Assembly (NCBI GenBank): GCA_947503935.1
Contig: CANNFR010000009.1
Location: forward strand, 118,501-182,500
DNA length: 64,000 nucleotides
DNA from: an uncultured Paracoccaceae bacterium
GTDB lineage: Bacteria > Pseudomonadota > Alphaproteobacteria > Rhodobacterales > Rhodobacteraceae
Direction: 5' to 3'
The notes under the pieces are model-generated. The model did not search any database. It saw only the letters and a program-made list of their open reading frames with translations, and was not told where the DNA came from. Positions 10,848-18,978 of the stretch are shown in pieces. Each line of letters starts with the position of its first letter. Positions within the stretch are counted from its first letter, which is position 1. Both the position numbers and the translations under genes were made by a program.

Positions 10848-10901
10848 CGTCGCCTTCGGCGCTCATCGTGTTGTCGTGAGCGAGGAGCGCCGGAGGCGAC
10901 G
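10848..10901. terminator. Long hairpin between convergent rmuC and chrR
   Basis: The arms 10848-10864 and 10885-10901 are 17 bases each and complementary except for one position that can form a G-U pair; the loop is 20 bases. It sits between the 3' ends of two convergent genes, so it most likely ends transcription from both sides. No strong T run follows, so termination by this hairpin alone is not certain. Confidence 0.6.
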
Positions 10902-10916
10902 ACGAGCGCTTTTCTC

Positions 10917-11564
10917 TCAGATACGGAAGAAAGGCTGCGCCAGTTTCGGCAGGAACGCGTTGAACTTCAGCTTGGCATCCGTGGCCGCAAGACAGATGCA
11001 ATCCTGACCCGGCTCGGCCACGGGCGTATGCTCCAGCGCTTCATCGGCGATTTCGATATCGCCCGGGCCAAAGCGGTCTCCGTCGTCCTGAAAGGCGCCT
11101 TGCAGCACCAGCGTCAGCTCCATCCCGTTGTGGCCGTGGTCGGGCATCGCCGTACCGCCGGGAATGTGCAGCAACCGCACACTTGCCTCTTTCGAGGTCG
11201 GCAGGATTGCCTGTTTCACACCCATGCCAAGCGACCGCCATTTGACGTCATCGAGGCTACCGCCGATATAATCGACCAAAGGCGCCGGCAGAATGCCTTG
11301 CCGGGTAACCTGCGGGCGGATCTCCTCGGTCGGGCCATCCTCAATCAGGCGCAGCGTGGCTGTCAGACACTCATCCGACACCGCACATCCCTCAACCTGG
11401 TCGATCACCGATCCGCCCAGAGCCTCAAAGGCGCCGAGGCGTGCGCGGCATTCATCGCAGAGCGAGATATGGGTTGCGACGACCAGATTGAATGCCTCGG
11501 GCAGGTTGCCGGCGGCATAGCTCATCAGAAGTTCGTCGGTCAGGTGGTGCTTTATCTCAGTCAT
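10917..11564 (-). CDS. chrR: Anti-sigma factor ChrR (zinc-binding, cupin)
   Basis: ChrR holds RpoE inactive until singlet oxygen or organic peroxide triggers its turnover. The 215-residue protein has the zinc anti-sigma domain with His6/His7, and the H-x3-C-x2-C set at His32, Cys36 and Cys39 (THISLCDEC). The C-terminal cupin domain (about 100-195) contains HGHNGMELTLVLQG and GDIEIADEALEH. The ATG at 11564 matches the start I recall for the Rhodobacter protein; a GTG at 11573 overlapping the rpoE stop is the alternative. It is co-transcribed with rpoE. Confidence 0.93.
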   Translation of the reverse strand: MTEIKHHLTDELLMSYAAGNLPEAFNLVVATHISLCDECRARLGAFEALGGSVIDQVEGCAVSDECLTATLRLIEDGPTEEIRPQVTRQGILPAPLVDYIGGSLDDVKWRSLGMGVKQAILPTSKEASVRLLHIPGGTAMPDHGHNGMELTLVLQGAFQDDGDRFGPGDIEIADEALEHTPVAEPGQDCICLAATDAKLKFNAFLPKLAQPFFRI

Positions 11565-11569
11565 TTTGC

Positions 11570-12091
11570 TCACATCAATTCATGGCGCAGGCGTTCCAAC
11601 GCCAGCCTTATGCGGGATTTGATCGTGCCCAATGGCAGGCCTGTCGCGGCGGCGATTTCAGAATGCGACAGATCGCCGAAATAGGCCTGTTCAACCAATT
11701 CCCTCTGTTTCTGCGGAAGTTGCGCAAGCGCTTCTCCCAGTTTCTCACTCTCCTGCTGCAGGACCATCACATCGGCCTGGTCAGGTTCCGGCTCTGGCCC
11801 CCAGGGCAGGTCCTCGGGCTCGGGCCTGCGCTGTTTGCGCAACGCATCGATCTTGCGGTTCCGGGCGATCGTATAGATCCACGTCGCCACGCCGGCCCGC
11901 GCGGGATCGAACATGTGCGCTTTATGCCACAGCGTGGCCATCACCTCCTGCGTGCATTCCTCGGCCAGCGATGGGCTGGCGCCGGACTTCATCAAAAACG
12001 CTTTCACACGCGGTGCGAAGTGCCGGAACAGGGCCGCGAAAGCCTCTTGATCCTTCTCGTCGCGAATGCGTTCGACTGCGTTAACCCACAT
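11570..12091 (-). CDS. rpoE: ECF sigma factor RpoE (singlet-oxygen response)
   Basis: This group IV sigma factor carries region 2 (FRHFAPRVKAFLMKSG, QEVMATLWHKAH, ATWIYTIARN) and region 4 (QRELVEQAYFGDLSHSEIA, GTIKSRIRLALERLR). It closely resembles the R. sphaeroides RpoE that I remember, including RRPEPEDLPWGPE. The open frame extends to an ATG at 12220, but the predicted transcription start lies at about 12218, so that codon could not be used except as a leaderless start. I therefore prefer ATG 12091 (MWVNAVERI, 173 residues). The ribosome-binding site there is poor, so the start remains open. Confidence 0.92.
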   Translation of the reverse strand: MWVNAVERIRDEKDQEAFAALFRHFAPRVKAFLMKSGASPSLAEECTQEVMATLWHKAHMFDPARAGVATWIYTIARNRKIDALRKQRRPEPEDLPWGPEPEPDQADVMVLQQESEKLGEALAQLPQKQRELVEQAYFGDLSHSEIAAATGLPLGTIKSRIRLALERLRHELM

Positions 12092-12224
12092 TGCCTCTGA
12101 CGTCTTGACCACCCTGACATCGTCCCTGTGCAGCCGACCCTTCACCTGCGTCGCAAGATCATAGGGGGAACCTCGGAAGGCTGCATCAGTTTTCTCAAGG
12201 GGCTGCGCCGCGATTGTCATGTTC

Positions 12225-12254
12225 CTTCTACGGAGCGCCCGAGAAATTGGATCA
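12225..12254 (-). promoter_or_regulatory. RpoE-type promoter for rpoE-chrR
   Basis: On the minus strand TGATCC (12254-12249) is followed after exactly 18 bases by TAGAAG (12230-12225). TGATCC is the -35 element I know for Rhodobacter RpoE, with a TAAGA-like -10. It fits autoregulation of the rpoE-chrR operon. Confidence 0.7.
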
Positions 12255-12268
12255 CTGCAATTACACTT

Positions 12269-12298
12269 TAATCCGCTTTCGCGTGCGGGCCGTAGATG
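12269..12298 (+). promoter_or_regulatory. RpoE-type promoter for the divergent operon
   Basis: TAATCC (12269-12274), 18 bases, then TAGATG (12293-12298) mirrors the rpoE promoter with one change in the -35. The -10 overlaps the ATG at 12296, which rules that codon out as a start and points to 12332. Confidence 0.62.
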
Positions 12299-12331
12299 AC
12301 AGACAAGACTAAAAAGAGCTGGAGTACCTTT

Positions 12332-13630
12332 ATGCCGTTTGAGACCCTTGACGCCGCACCGAAACGGATTGCGGTGATCGGTGCCGGAATATCAGGCCTT
12401 GGTGCCGCCCATATGCTTGCCGGATCGCACAAGGTGGTTCTTTTCGAGGCGGGCAATCGGCTGGGCGGGCATGCGCGGACGGTCGTGGCCGGCAAGAGGG
12501 GCGATCAGCCGGTCGATACCGGGTTCATCGTGTTCAACTACGCCAATTATCCGCATCTGACCCGGCTGTTCGACAAGCTGGATGTGCCGGTCGTGGAAAG
12601 CAATATGAGCTTTGGGGCGTCGATCGACGGTGGGCGCCTGGAATATGGCCTGCGTGACCTGAACGCGGTCTTCGCCCAGCGCAAGAATGTCGCCCATCCG
12701 CGCTTTTTGGGGATGATGCGCGACGTTCTGAAATTCAATGCCCGCGCGGTGAAGGTGGCCAATGACCCAGGCCTGACCATCGGCGATTTTCTGGGCCGGC
12801 TGGGCACGGGCGACTGGTTTCGCGACTATTACCTTTTGCCGCTGTCCGGGGCGATCTGGTCGGTGCCGACCCAGAAGATCCTGGACTTTCCCGCCGAGGC
12901 GATGATCCGGTTCTTCCAGAACCACGCGTTGCTGAACGTCACCGGCCAGCATCAATGGTTCACCGTCAAGGGCGGCTCAATCCAGTATGTCAGCCGTCTG
13001 GAAAATGCTCTTCACCATCAGGGTGTCGACATCCGGTTGTCGACGCCGGTGGATGCCGTGCGGCGTTTGGAAACGGGCGTTGAGGTCAAGGCCAAAGGTG
13101 GTGAGTGGGAGACATTTGACGAGGTCGTCTTTGCCAGCCATTCCGATCAGACGCTGGCCATGCTGTCGGATGCGTCGCCGGATGAGGCCGCCAATCTGGG
13201 CGCGATCCGGTATCAGCCGAACGAGGCGGTTCTGCACGCCGATACCAGCATGATGCCGAGGCGCCGTCAGGTTTGGTCGTCCTGGAACTACGCCGAAGAG
13301 AAGGGCCGTCGGGGCGACCGGATTGATCTGACTTACTGGATGAACTCGCTGCAGCCGATCCCCAAGGACGACCCGATGTTTGTGACGCTGAACACCACGC
13401 GGACCATCCGGGAAGAGCTGATCTACGATCAGGTCACCTTTGCCCATCCCGTCTATGATCTGGCCGCGCTGAAGGCCCAGGCCGAGATCAGCAAGACGAA
13501 CGGCACCCGCAACACCTGGTTCTGTGGCGCGTGGATGAAGAACGGCTTTCATGAAGACGGCCTGTCTTCGGCCGTCGACGTGGTCGAAGCGATGGGCCGG
13601 GCCGCCGCCCCCGAAATCGTCGCGGCGTGA
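12332..13630 (+). CDS. FAD-dependent oxidoreductase (amine oxidase/desaturase fold), RpoE regulon
   Basis: The 432-residue flavoprotein has an N-terminal dinucleotide-binding motif (VIGAGISGLGAAHML, residues 15-29) and the amine-oxidase-like C terminus GLSSAVDVVEAMGRAA. It matches the family of RSP_1091 of R. sphaeroides, an RpoE-regulon gene linked in the literature to methylated and furan fatty acid formation (UfaD/UfaO work); which of those names applies here is from memory and uncertain. The ATG at 12332 has GGAG seven bases upstream and lies downstream of the predicted promoter. It opens a five-gene operon. Confidence 0.88.
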   Translation: MPFETLDAAPKRIAVIGAGISGLGAAHMLAGSHKVVLFEAGNRLGGHARTVVAGKRGDQPVDTGFIVFNYANYPHLTRLFDKLDVPVVESNMSFGASIDGGRLEYGLRDLNAVFAQRKNVAHPRFLGMMRDVLKFNARAVKVANDPGLTIGDFLGRLGTGDWFRDYYLLPLSGAIWSVPTQKILDFPAEAMIRFFQNHALLNVTGQHQWFTVKGGSIQYVSRLENALHHQGVDIRLSTPVDAVRRLETGVEVKAKGGEWETFDEVVFASHSDQTLAMLSDASPDEAANLGAIRYQPNEAVLHADTSMMPRRRQVWSSWNYAEEKGRRGDRIDLTYWMNSLQPIPKDDPMFVTLNTTRTIREELIYDQVTFAHPVYDLAALKAQAEISKTNGTRNTWFCGAWMKNGFHEDGLSSAVDVVEAMGRAAAPEIVAA

Positions 13631-14382
13631 GCGGGATCGATCATATCGAAGGCCAGACCTTTCATGGGCGGCGCGGCGCGGTCGAGAACGCGTTCCGCTA
13701 TTCCATCGATTATGTGCTGCTTGAGCCTGAGGCCGCCCCGAAGGGCCCCGGGCTTTTCTCGCTGAACCGGCCCAATGTCGCCGCACTTCGCGATACCGAT
13801 CACGGCGGCGCGCCGAAAGCCGGGCAGGGCGCGGCCTGGGTGCGCAACGTGCTGGCCGCCCACGCGCCGCAAGTGACGGGACGCGTCCTTTTGCTGGCGC
13901 AGCCGCGGATCCTGGGCCATGTCTTCAATCCGGTCAGCTTCTGGCTTTGTCATGACAGCGCGGATGTCTTGCGGGTTGTCATCGCCGAGGTGTCGAACAC
14001 CTATGGCGATCGGCATTCCTACCTCTGCCATCGCGACGATTTCGGGCCTCTGACCCGCGAAGATACGATGGCCGCGCGGAAGATTTTCCACGTCTCGCCG
14101 TTTCAGCCGATTGAGGGCGGCTATACGTTTCGCTTTGATATCCGGCCCGACAAGATCGGGATCTGGATTGATTACACGGCCGGCAATGGCGGACTGATCG
14201 CCACGCTGACCGGCCCGCGCAAACCCTTGACCAATGCGGGCATCCTGCGCGCCTGCCTGCGGCGGCCCTTCGGATCGCGGCGGGTGCTGGCGCTGATCCA
14301 TTGGCAGGCGCTCAAGCTCTGGTGGAAGGGCGCCAAGTTCCGCGCCCGCCCGACGCCGCCGACCGATGAGGTCACCCGATGA
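13627..14382 (+). CDS. DUF1365 family protein
   Basis: The 251-residue product belongs to DUF1365: FHGRRGAVENAFRYSIDYVLL at the N terminus is interrupted only by small changes from the family pattern, followed by HVFNPVSFWLCHD and EVSNTYGDRHSYL. It starts with GTG overlapping the previous stop (GTGA). No catalytic residues are established to my knowledge. Its tight coupling to the FAD enzyme, as in the R. sphaeroides RSP_1090/1091 pair needed for the singlet-oxygen response, suggests that both act on membrane fatty acids. Confidence 0.88.
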   Translation: MSGIDHIEGQTFHGRRGAVENAFRYSIDYVLLEPEAAPKGPGLFSLNRPNVAALRDTDHGGAPKAGQGAAWVRNVLAAHAPQVTGRVLLLAQPRILGHVFNPVSFWLCHDSADVLRVVIAEVSNTYGDRHSYLCHRDDFGPLTREDTMAARKIFHVSPFQPIEGGYTFRFDIRPDKIGIWIDYTAGNGGLIATLTGPRKPLTNAGILRACLRRPFGSRRVLALIHWQALKLWWKGAKFRARPTPPTDEVTR

Positions 14383-15608
14383 GGATCGGTGCGCAAAGGC
14401 TTCCGGCCTGGTCGCTGTTCGCGGCGATGCTGGCGGCGGCGGGGCTGCCGATCTATATCCACGCGCCCAAGTTTTATGTCGATGAATATGGCGTCAGCCT
14501 GGCTGCGCTGGGTATTGTCCTTTTCGGGCTGAGGCTGTTTGACTTCGTGCAAGACCCCGCGCTGGGCTGGCTGTCGGAAAAGCTGCGCGCGCGCCGGTCT
14601 CTGGCCGTGGCCGGAGGGGCGGCTGTGATGGCGCTGGCGATGCTGGGGCTTTTCGCCGTCACACCCCCCATAGCGCCGCTGATCTGGTTCGCGCTGACGC
14701 TGACGGCGCTGTTTTCGGCATTCAGCTTTCTGACGATCTGCTTTTACGCCGAAGGGGTCGCCAAGGCGGGTGAGCTGGGCGATGGCGGCCATGTCAGGCT
14801 GGCCGCCTGGCGCGAGACGGGCGCGCTATTGGGTGTCTGCCTGGCCGCCGTGGCGCCGACTGTTCTGGTGGTCGGGTCAGACAGCCCGTTTGCCCTTTTT
14901 GCCGCTGGCTTTGCAGGCGTGGCGCTGATCGCCGCCTATGGCATGCGCCGCGAATGGGGCGCGGACCGGGCGGAGGGCGCGACGGGGTTCCGCGAGATAC
15001 TGGGCGATAGCATTGCGCGGCGGCTTTTGCTGCTGGCTTTGGTCAACGCGACGCCGGTGGCCGTGACATCGACCCTCTTTCTTTTCTTCGTCGAAAGCCG
15101 TCTGGCGGCGCCGGGTTGGGAAGGCCCGCTGTTGCTGCTGTTCTTCCTGGCCGCGGCCGCCTCGGCGCCGCTCTGGGGCCGGGTCGCGGCGGCGATTGGG
15201 GCGAAGAACGCGCTTTTGGGCGGCATGGTCCTGTCGATCGCGGCCTTTGGGTTCGCGGCCACTCTGGGCGCAGGCGATACAGCGGCCTTTGCGGTGATCT
15301 GCCTCGCGTCAGGCGCCGCGCTTGGCGCCGACATGACCCTGCTGCCCGCGATCTTCGCAACCCGCATGGCACGGATCGCGCCCAATGCCGGCCAGGCGTT
15401 CGGGCTTTGGGCCTTCGTTTCGAAATTCACGCTGGCCTTTGCGGCCGTGACTCTGTTGCCGCTGCTTGATGCCAGCGGATTTTCCGCCGGTCAGGACAAT
15501 ACGCCAGACGCATTGGCCACCCTGACCATCCTCTACGCGCTTGTTCCCTGCGCGCTCAAACTCATCGCGATTGCGCTTCTCGCGGCGACACCTTTGAAGG
15601 AAAGCTGA
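14379..15608 (+). CDS. MFS transporter in the RpoE-regulated operon
   Basis: This 409-residue protein is almost entirely hydrophobic, with about twelve membrane segments. The N-terminal FDFVQDPALGWLSEKLRARR loop is the MFS signature between helices 2 and 3 and resembles the sugar/cation symporter (GPH) branch. Its start overlaps the DUF1365 stop by four bases. The substrate is unknown; a lipid or an oxidised product is only a guess from its neighbours. Confidence 0.88.
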   Translation: MRIGAQRLPAWSLFAAMLAAAGLPIYIHAPKFYVDEYGVSLAALGIVLFGLRLFDFVQDPALGWLSEKLRARRSLAVAGGAAVMALAMLGLFAVTPPIAPLIWFALTLTALFSAFSFLTICFYAEGVAKAGELGDGGHVRLAAWRETGALLGVCLAAVAPTVLVVGSDSPFALFAAGFAGVALIAAYGMRREWGADRAEGATGFREILGDSIARRLLLLALVNATPVAVTSTLFLFFVESRLAAPGWEGPLLLLFFLAAAASAPLWGRVAAAIGAKNALLGGMVLSIAAFGFAATLGAGDTAAFAVICLASGAALGADMTLLPAIFATRMARIAPNAGQAFGLWAFVSKFTLAFAAVTLLPLLDASGFSAGQDNTPDALATLTILYALVPCALKLIAIALLAATPLKES

Positions 15609-15611
15609 CCG

Positions 15612-16172
15612 ATGGAACCTATCGTCTTCCTCCTCCTTGGCGCGGGCATGATGCTGGCGCTTCTGGCCGTCAAAGCCCGCTACATGGGGTTTCAGGCCCA
15701 AAGCCCGTCCGACTATGCCGGCAAGGGCCCGCAATTTGACATCCGCAAGCATCTGAGCGGCCCGCTTTTGTGCGAGGGCGTGATCTATGGGCCGACGGGC
15801 CGTGTCTCGTCGCGCTTTGTCGCCGATTTCGACGCCCGCTGGAACGGCAATGTCGGAACCATGACCGAAGAATTCCGTTATGACACCGGCGAAACGCAGA
15901 GCCGGGAATGGACGCTGACGGTCGGCAATGACGGCAGCATCCGCGCCGAGGCGCCCGACGTGATCGGGACCGGCACGGGGATGCAGGAAGGGCCCGGTGT
16001 GCAACTGAATTACCGGATCAAGCTAAGCGAGGATGCGGGCGGACATGTGCTGGACACCGTCGACTGGATGTACCTGATGGAGAACGGCACCATCATGAAC
16101 CGCAGCCAGTTCCGCAAATACGGGATCAAGGTGGCCGAACTTGTGGCCACGATGCGAAGGAAAGAGCAGTGA
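15612..16172 (+). CDS. DUF3833 family protein
   Basis: The 186-residue protein has one N-terminal membrane segment (residues 5-20) and a beta-rich body with the DUF3833 pattern: CEGVIYGPTGRVSSRF, DFDARWNG and VLDTVDWMYLMENGTIMNRS. The segment lacks a lipobox cysteine. It starts three bases after the MFS gene and overlaps the SDR gene by four. The function is unknown; its position suggests a periplasmic-face role in the RpoE lipid response. Confidence 0.85.
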   Translation: MEPIVFLLLGAGMMLALLAVKARYMGFQAQSPSDYAGKGPQFDIRKHLSGPLLCEGVIYGPTGRVSSRFVADFDARWNGNVGTMTEEFRYDTGETQSREWTLTVGNDGSIRAEAPDVIGTGTGMQEGPGVQLNYRIKLSEDAGGHVLDTVDWMYLMENGTIMNRSQFRKYGIKVAELVATMRRKEQ

Positions 16173-16909
16173 GAGATTGGCAGGGAAAGCGCTATTGGCT
16201 GGTCGGCGCAAGTGAAGGCCTGGGCCGGGCGCTGGCCCATAAGTTAAGCGAGGCGGGCGCGGAAGTGATCGTTAGCGCCCGGAGCGCCGACCGGCTGGAA
16301 GAGCTGGTCGCCGAACTGCCCGGCAAGGCCAGTTTCGCGACGGTTGATGTCTCCAGCCGGGATTCCGTGGAGGAGGCCGCGGCCGAGGTGGGCGAGATCG
16401 ATGGGGTCGTCTATCTGGCGGGCGTCTATTGGCCGATGAAGGCGGGCGAATGGGATGGCGAGAAGGCCGAGTTAATGGCCGACATTAATTTCACCGGCGC
16501 CATGCGGACCATGGGCGCGGTCGTGCCTGGCATGATGAAGCGCGGCAAGGGCCATATCGTGCTGACGGGCAGTCTGTCGGGCTTCCGCGGCCTGCCGGGC
16601 GCCATCGGCTACGGTGCCTCGAAAGCGGGTGTGATGTATCTGGGCGAAAGCATGCATGCCGATCTGCGCGGCTCGGGCATTGAGGTGCAGGTGGGCAACC
16701 CCGGCTTCATCAAGACCCGTCTGACCGACAAGAATGATTTCAAGATGCCCTTCCTGATGACCCCGGAAGAGGCCGCCCAGCATATGTTTGACCTGATGAA
16801 TTCCGGCAGCTTCAAGAAAAGCTTCCCCACCCTCTTTGGCATGATGTTCCGCGCGTCGCAGTTTTTGCCCGATTGGGCTTATTATCGGCTGTTCGGCGCG
16901 TCCAACTGA
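16169..16909 (+). CDS. SDR family oxidoreductase, last gene of the RpoE-regulated operon
   Basis: This 246-residue short-chain dehydrogenase has the nucleotide motif GASEGLG near residue 12, the catalytic Ser in LTGSLSG, and Tyr148/Lys152 in YGASK. It starts with GTG overlapping the DUF3833 stop. The C terminus carries a hydrophobic stretch (FGMMFRASQFLPDWAYYRL), which may place it at the membrane. It is the counterpart by order of RSP_1087. The substrate is not known. Confidence 0.9.
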   Translation: MRDWQGKRYWLVGASEGLGRALAHKLSEAGAEVIVSARSADRLEELVAELPGKASFATVDVSSRDSVEEAAAEVGEIDGVVYLAGVYWPMKAGEWDGEKAELMADINFTGAMRTMGAVVPGMMKRGKGHIVLTGSLSGFRGLPGAIGYGASKAGVMYLGESMHADLRGSGIEVQVGNPGFIKTRLTDKNDFKMPFLMTPEEAAQHMFDLMNSGSFKKSFPTLFGMMFRASQFLPDWAYYRLFGASN

Positions 16910-16982
16910 CGGGCGGCCTTGCAGACTCAGACCGCGCACGGCAACATCCGCGTCGCGGGTGTCAAAGACGGGGAGTTGGGCC

Positions 16983-17381
16983 ATGCTAGAGATCAGTCCG
17001 AGCAAGGTGGCTTACGTCGCCATCCTCGCGCGCGAGATCGACGTGAAGGTCGCACCTTGGGACAGTGAGGGCGACGATCAGGACAGCGACGGTGGTGCCG
17101 TGCTGGAGGCCCATGCCGACGATCCGGTCATCCTGCAGTTCAAGGAGTTCATCGACGGCCTGAACGAGGATGAGCAGGCCAACCTCGTGGCCGTCATGTG
17201 GATCGGCCGCGACACCTTTACCGCCGACGACCTTGAGGAAGCCATCGATACCGCCCGCGCCGAATCGATCAACAACACCGGCGATTATCTGATGGGCGTG
17301 CCGCTTTTGGCCGATTATCTGGAATCGGGCCTTGAGGCGCTCGGGATCGACCCCGAGGAAGAAGAAGACGATCTTTACTGA
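16983..17381 (+). CDS. DUF3775 family acidic protein
   Basis: The 132-residue product is strongly acidic (EGDDQDSD and a C-terminal EEEEDDLY) and matches DUF3775 with LVAVMWIGRDTFTADDLEEA and YLMGVPLLADYLESGLEALG. The ATG at 16983 follows GGGAG at good distance; an in-frame GTG at 16959 would add eight residues. No membrane segment is present. The gene stands 74 bases after the SDR gene and may have its own promoter. The function is unknown. Confidence 0.85.
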   Translation: MLEISPSKVAYVAILAREIDVKVAPWDSEGDDQDSDGGAVLEAHADDPVILQFKEFIDGLNEDEQANLVAVMWIGRDTFTADDLEEAIDTARAESINNTGDYLMGVPLLADYLESGLEALGIDPEEEEDDLY

Positions 17382-17390
17382 CCACGCCCG

Positions 17391-18908
17391 TTAGTTCAGC
17401 GCACGCCATTGTTCGGTCAGCGCCGCGTCCCCCGTCCTCAGCTCAATCTCTTTGCCAGCCAGCACATCAAGGCCACCGCTGGCACTTGCGGCGTCGATGC
17501 TGAGCGTCTTCAGCGGCAGCGACCCGAGTGGCCCCAAATCGGTGATACCTGTCATCCCCCATAATGTCAGATAGCCGATCGGAAGGCTGGAGATCGGGGA
17601 TAGATCAGTGGCCTGCGGAACATTCGTCAGATTGAGCGTGCGCACCGGCAGATCACCAAGCGGCGCAAGGTCCGCGACATTCGCCATAACACTGAGTTCA
17701 AGCGTCTCAAGCGGCATCTGGCGCAGCGGGTTGAGGTCTGTGACATCCGGCATCCATGAGAGCCTGAGGGATTTCAACGGAAGTCCGCTCAGCGGTGAAA
17801 GATCGGACACCGACAGACCGCCCAGGGTCAGGTAGGAAATCTGCATATCCCGCAAGGGCTCGACGCTGGTGATCGCGGGTGAACCAGACAGGCTGAGGGT
17901 TTTAAGCGGCCAACCCCTCACTGCGCTGATGTCGGAAAGGTCTTCGATGTTTGAAAACGTGATCTCCTCAACCGGCAGCGCGGCGAGACGGTCCAGCCCC
18001 TCCACTTGATCAAAGCCCTGCACGGACAGACGCGTCAGCGGAGCTTCGGCCAACACTGAAAGGTCTATCGTCCCACTGCCGTCCAGCCAGGCCGTTTCCA
18101 GGGGCATACCCTGCAGAGCCGATACGCCGTCGATCCGCCCGAAATTCAGAAAAAGATCCCGGATCGGCGCGCCCCTGAGGGGCGAGATATCGATGTCTTC
18201 ATTCCACCCGCCAAGGCTGACGCGCTGCAGCGGCATTCCGGCAAAGGGCGAAAGATCTGCCAGTTGTGGCGAGGTGATATCCAGATTTTCCAACGACATT
18301 CCCGTGAGCCAGCCCAAATCGGGTAGTGCACCGTTTGCGGACAGGGCGAATGAGGTCAGATGCAGCTGACTCAGCGTCGACAGATCAAGCAACGGGTCGG
18401 GGTTGCCGATCGTGATGCTTTCAAGCGGCATGTCGGACAGGGCCGAGATATTTCGCAACGTTTCGGCCTGACCCAGCGCGATGCTTTCCAGCCGCGCGCC
18501 GGCCAGCCCATCAAGGGCCACAAGGCCGCGCGCATCGGCGAGCCTGAGATGCTCGAGGCCGCCCAGCGGTTTGAACAGCCGCACGATCCGGGCCAGATCG
18601 TCATCCGTGATCCCGTCCCGTGAAACGCTGAGGCCTGCATCTTCGCTTGTGACGAATTCGCGGCGCATGCGGCCCGTTTCGGGGTCGGCGTTCAGTTCAA
18701 GATCGAACTCCCCGGTGATACGGCCGTAATCGGCCAGCAGGATTTCGGCCTCCTCGAATGTCAGGCCATCGGGGGCCTGACGTTCCTTCTCAAGCAGCAC
18801 GTCGCGTGAAAGCGGGTCTTCGGGCGGTGTCGAATTGGGACGCACGAAGATGAAAATCGCGACGGCAAGCAGCACCACAGCCACTGACGGAAAGATATAG
18901 CGCCGCAT
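17391..18908 (-). CDS. Membrane-anchored protein with 17 leucine-rich-like repeats
   Basis: The 505-residue protein has one N-terminal hydrophobic anchor (residues 7-22), so the body is probably periplasmic. From about residue 118 to 488 there are 17 consecutive units of 21-22 residues with the pattern L-x2-L-x-L-x5-6-D-L-x-P-L-x-x-L/M-P, for example LKSLRLSWMPDVTDLNPLRQ. This predicts a solenoid and a protein-binding role. A linker region with LTFEEAEILLADYG precedes the repeats. I do not recognise a named family. It is convergent with the DUF3775 gene. Confidence 0.85.
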   Translation of the reverse strand: MRRYIFPSVAVVLLAVAIFIFVRPNSTPPEDPLSRDVLLEKERQAPDGLTFEEAEILLADYGRITGEFDLELNADPETGRMRREFVTSEDAGLSVSRDGITDDDLARIVRLFKPLGGLEHLRLADARGLVALDGLAGARLESIALGQAETLRNISALSDMPLESITIGNPDPLLDLSTLSQLHLTSFALSANGALPDLGWLTGMSLENLDITSPQLADLSPFAGMPLQRVSLGGWNEDIDISPLRGAPIRDLFLNFGRIDGVSALQGMPLETAWLDGSGTIDLSVLAEAPLTRLSVQGFDQVEGLDRLAALPVEEITFSNIEDLSDISAVRGWPLKTLSLSGSPAITSVEPLRDMQISYLTLGGLSVSDLSPLSGLPLKSLRLSWMPDVTDLNPLRQMPLETLELSVMANVADLAPLGDLPVRTLNLTNVPQATDLSPISSLPIGYLTLWGMTGITDLGPLGSLPLKTLSIDAASASGGLDVLAGKEIELRTGDAALTEQWRALN

Positions 18909-18978
18909 AATGACCCCGCTTCAAAAATGCGTTTCAGGATAATCTTACGCGTCGGCAACCTGCAATGGGTGCATCATG

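Noticed and set aside
12296..12331. Upstream ATG for the FAD oxidoreductase
   Set aside because: It overlaps the -10 of the predicted RpoE promoter and lacks a ribosome-binding site.
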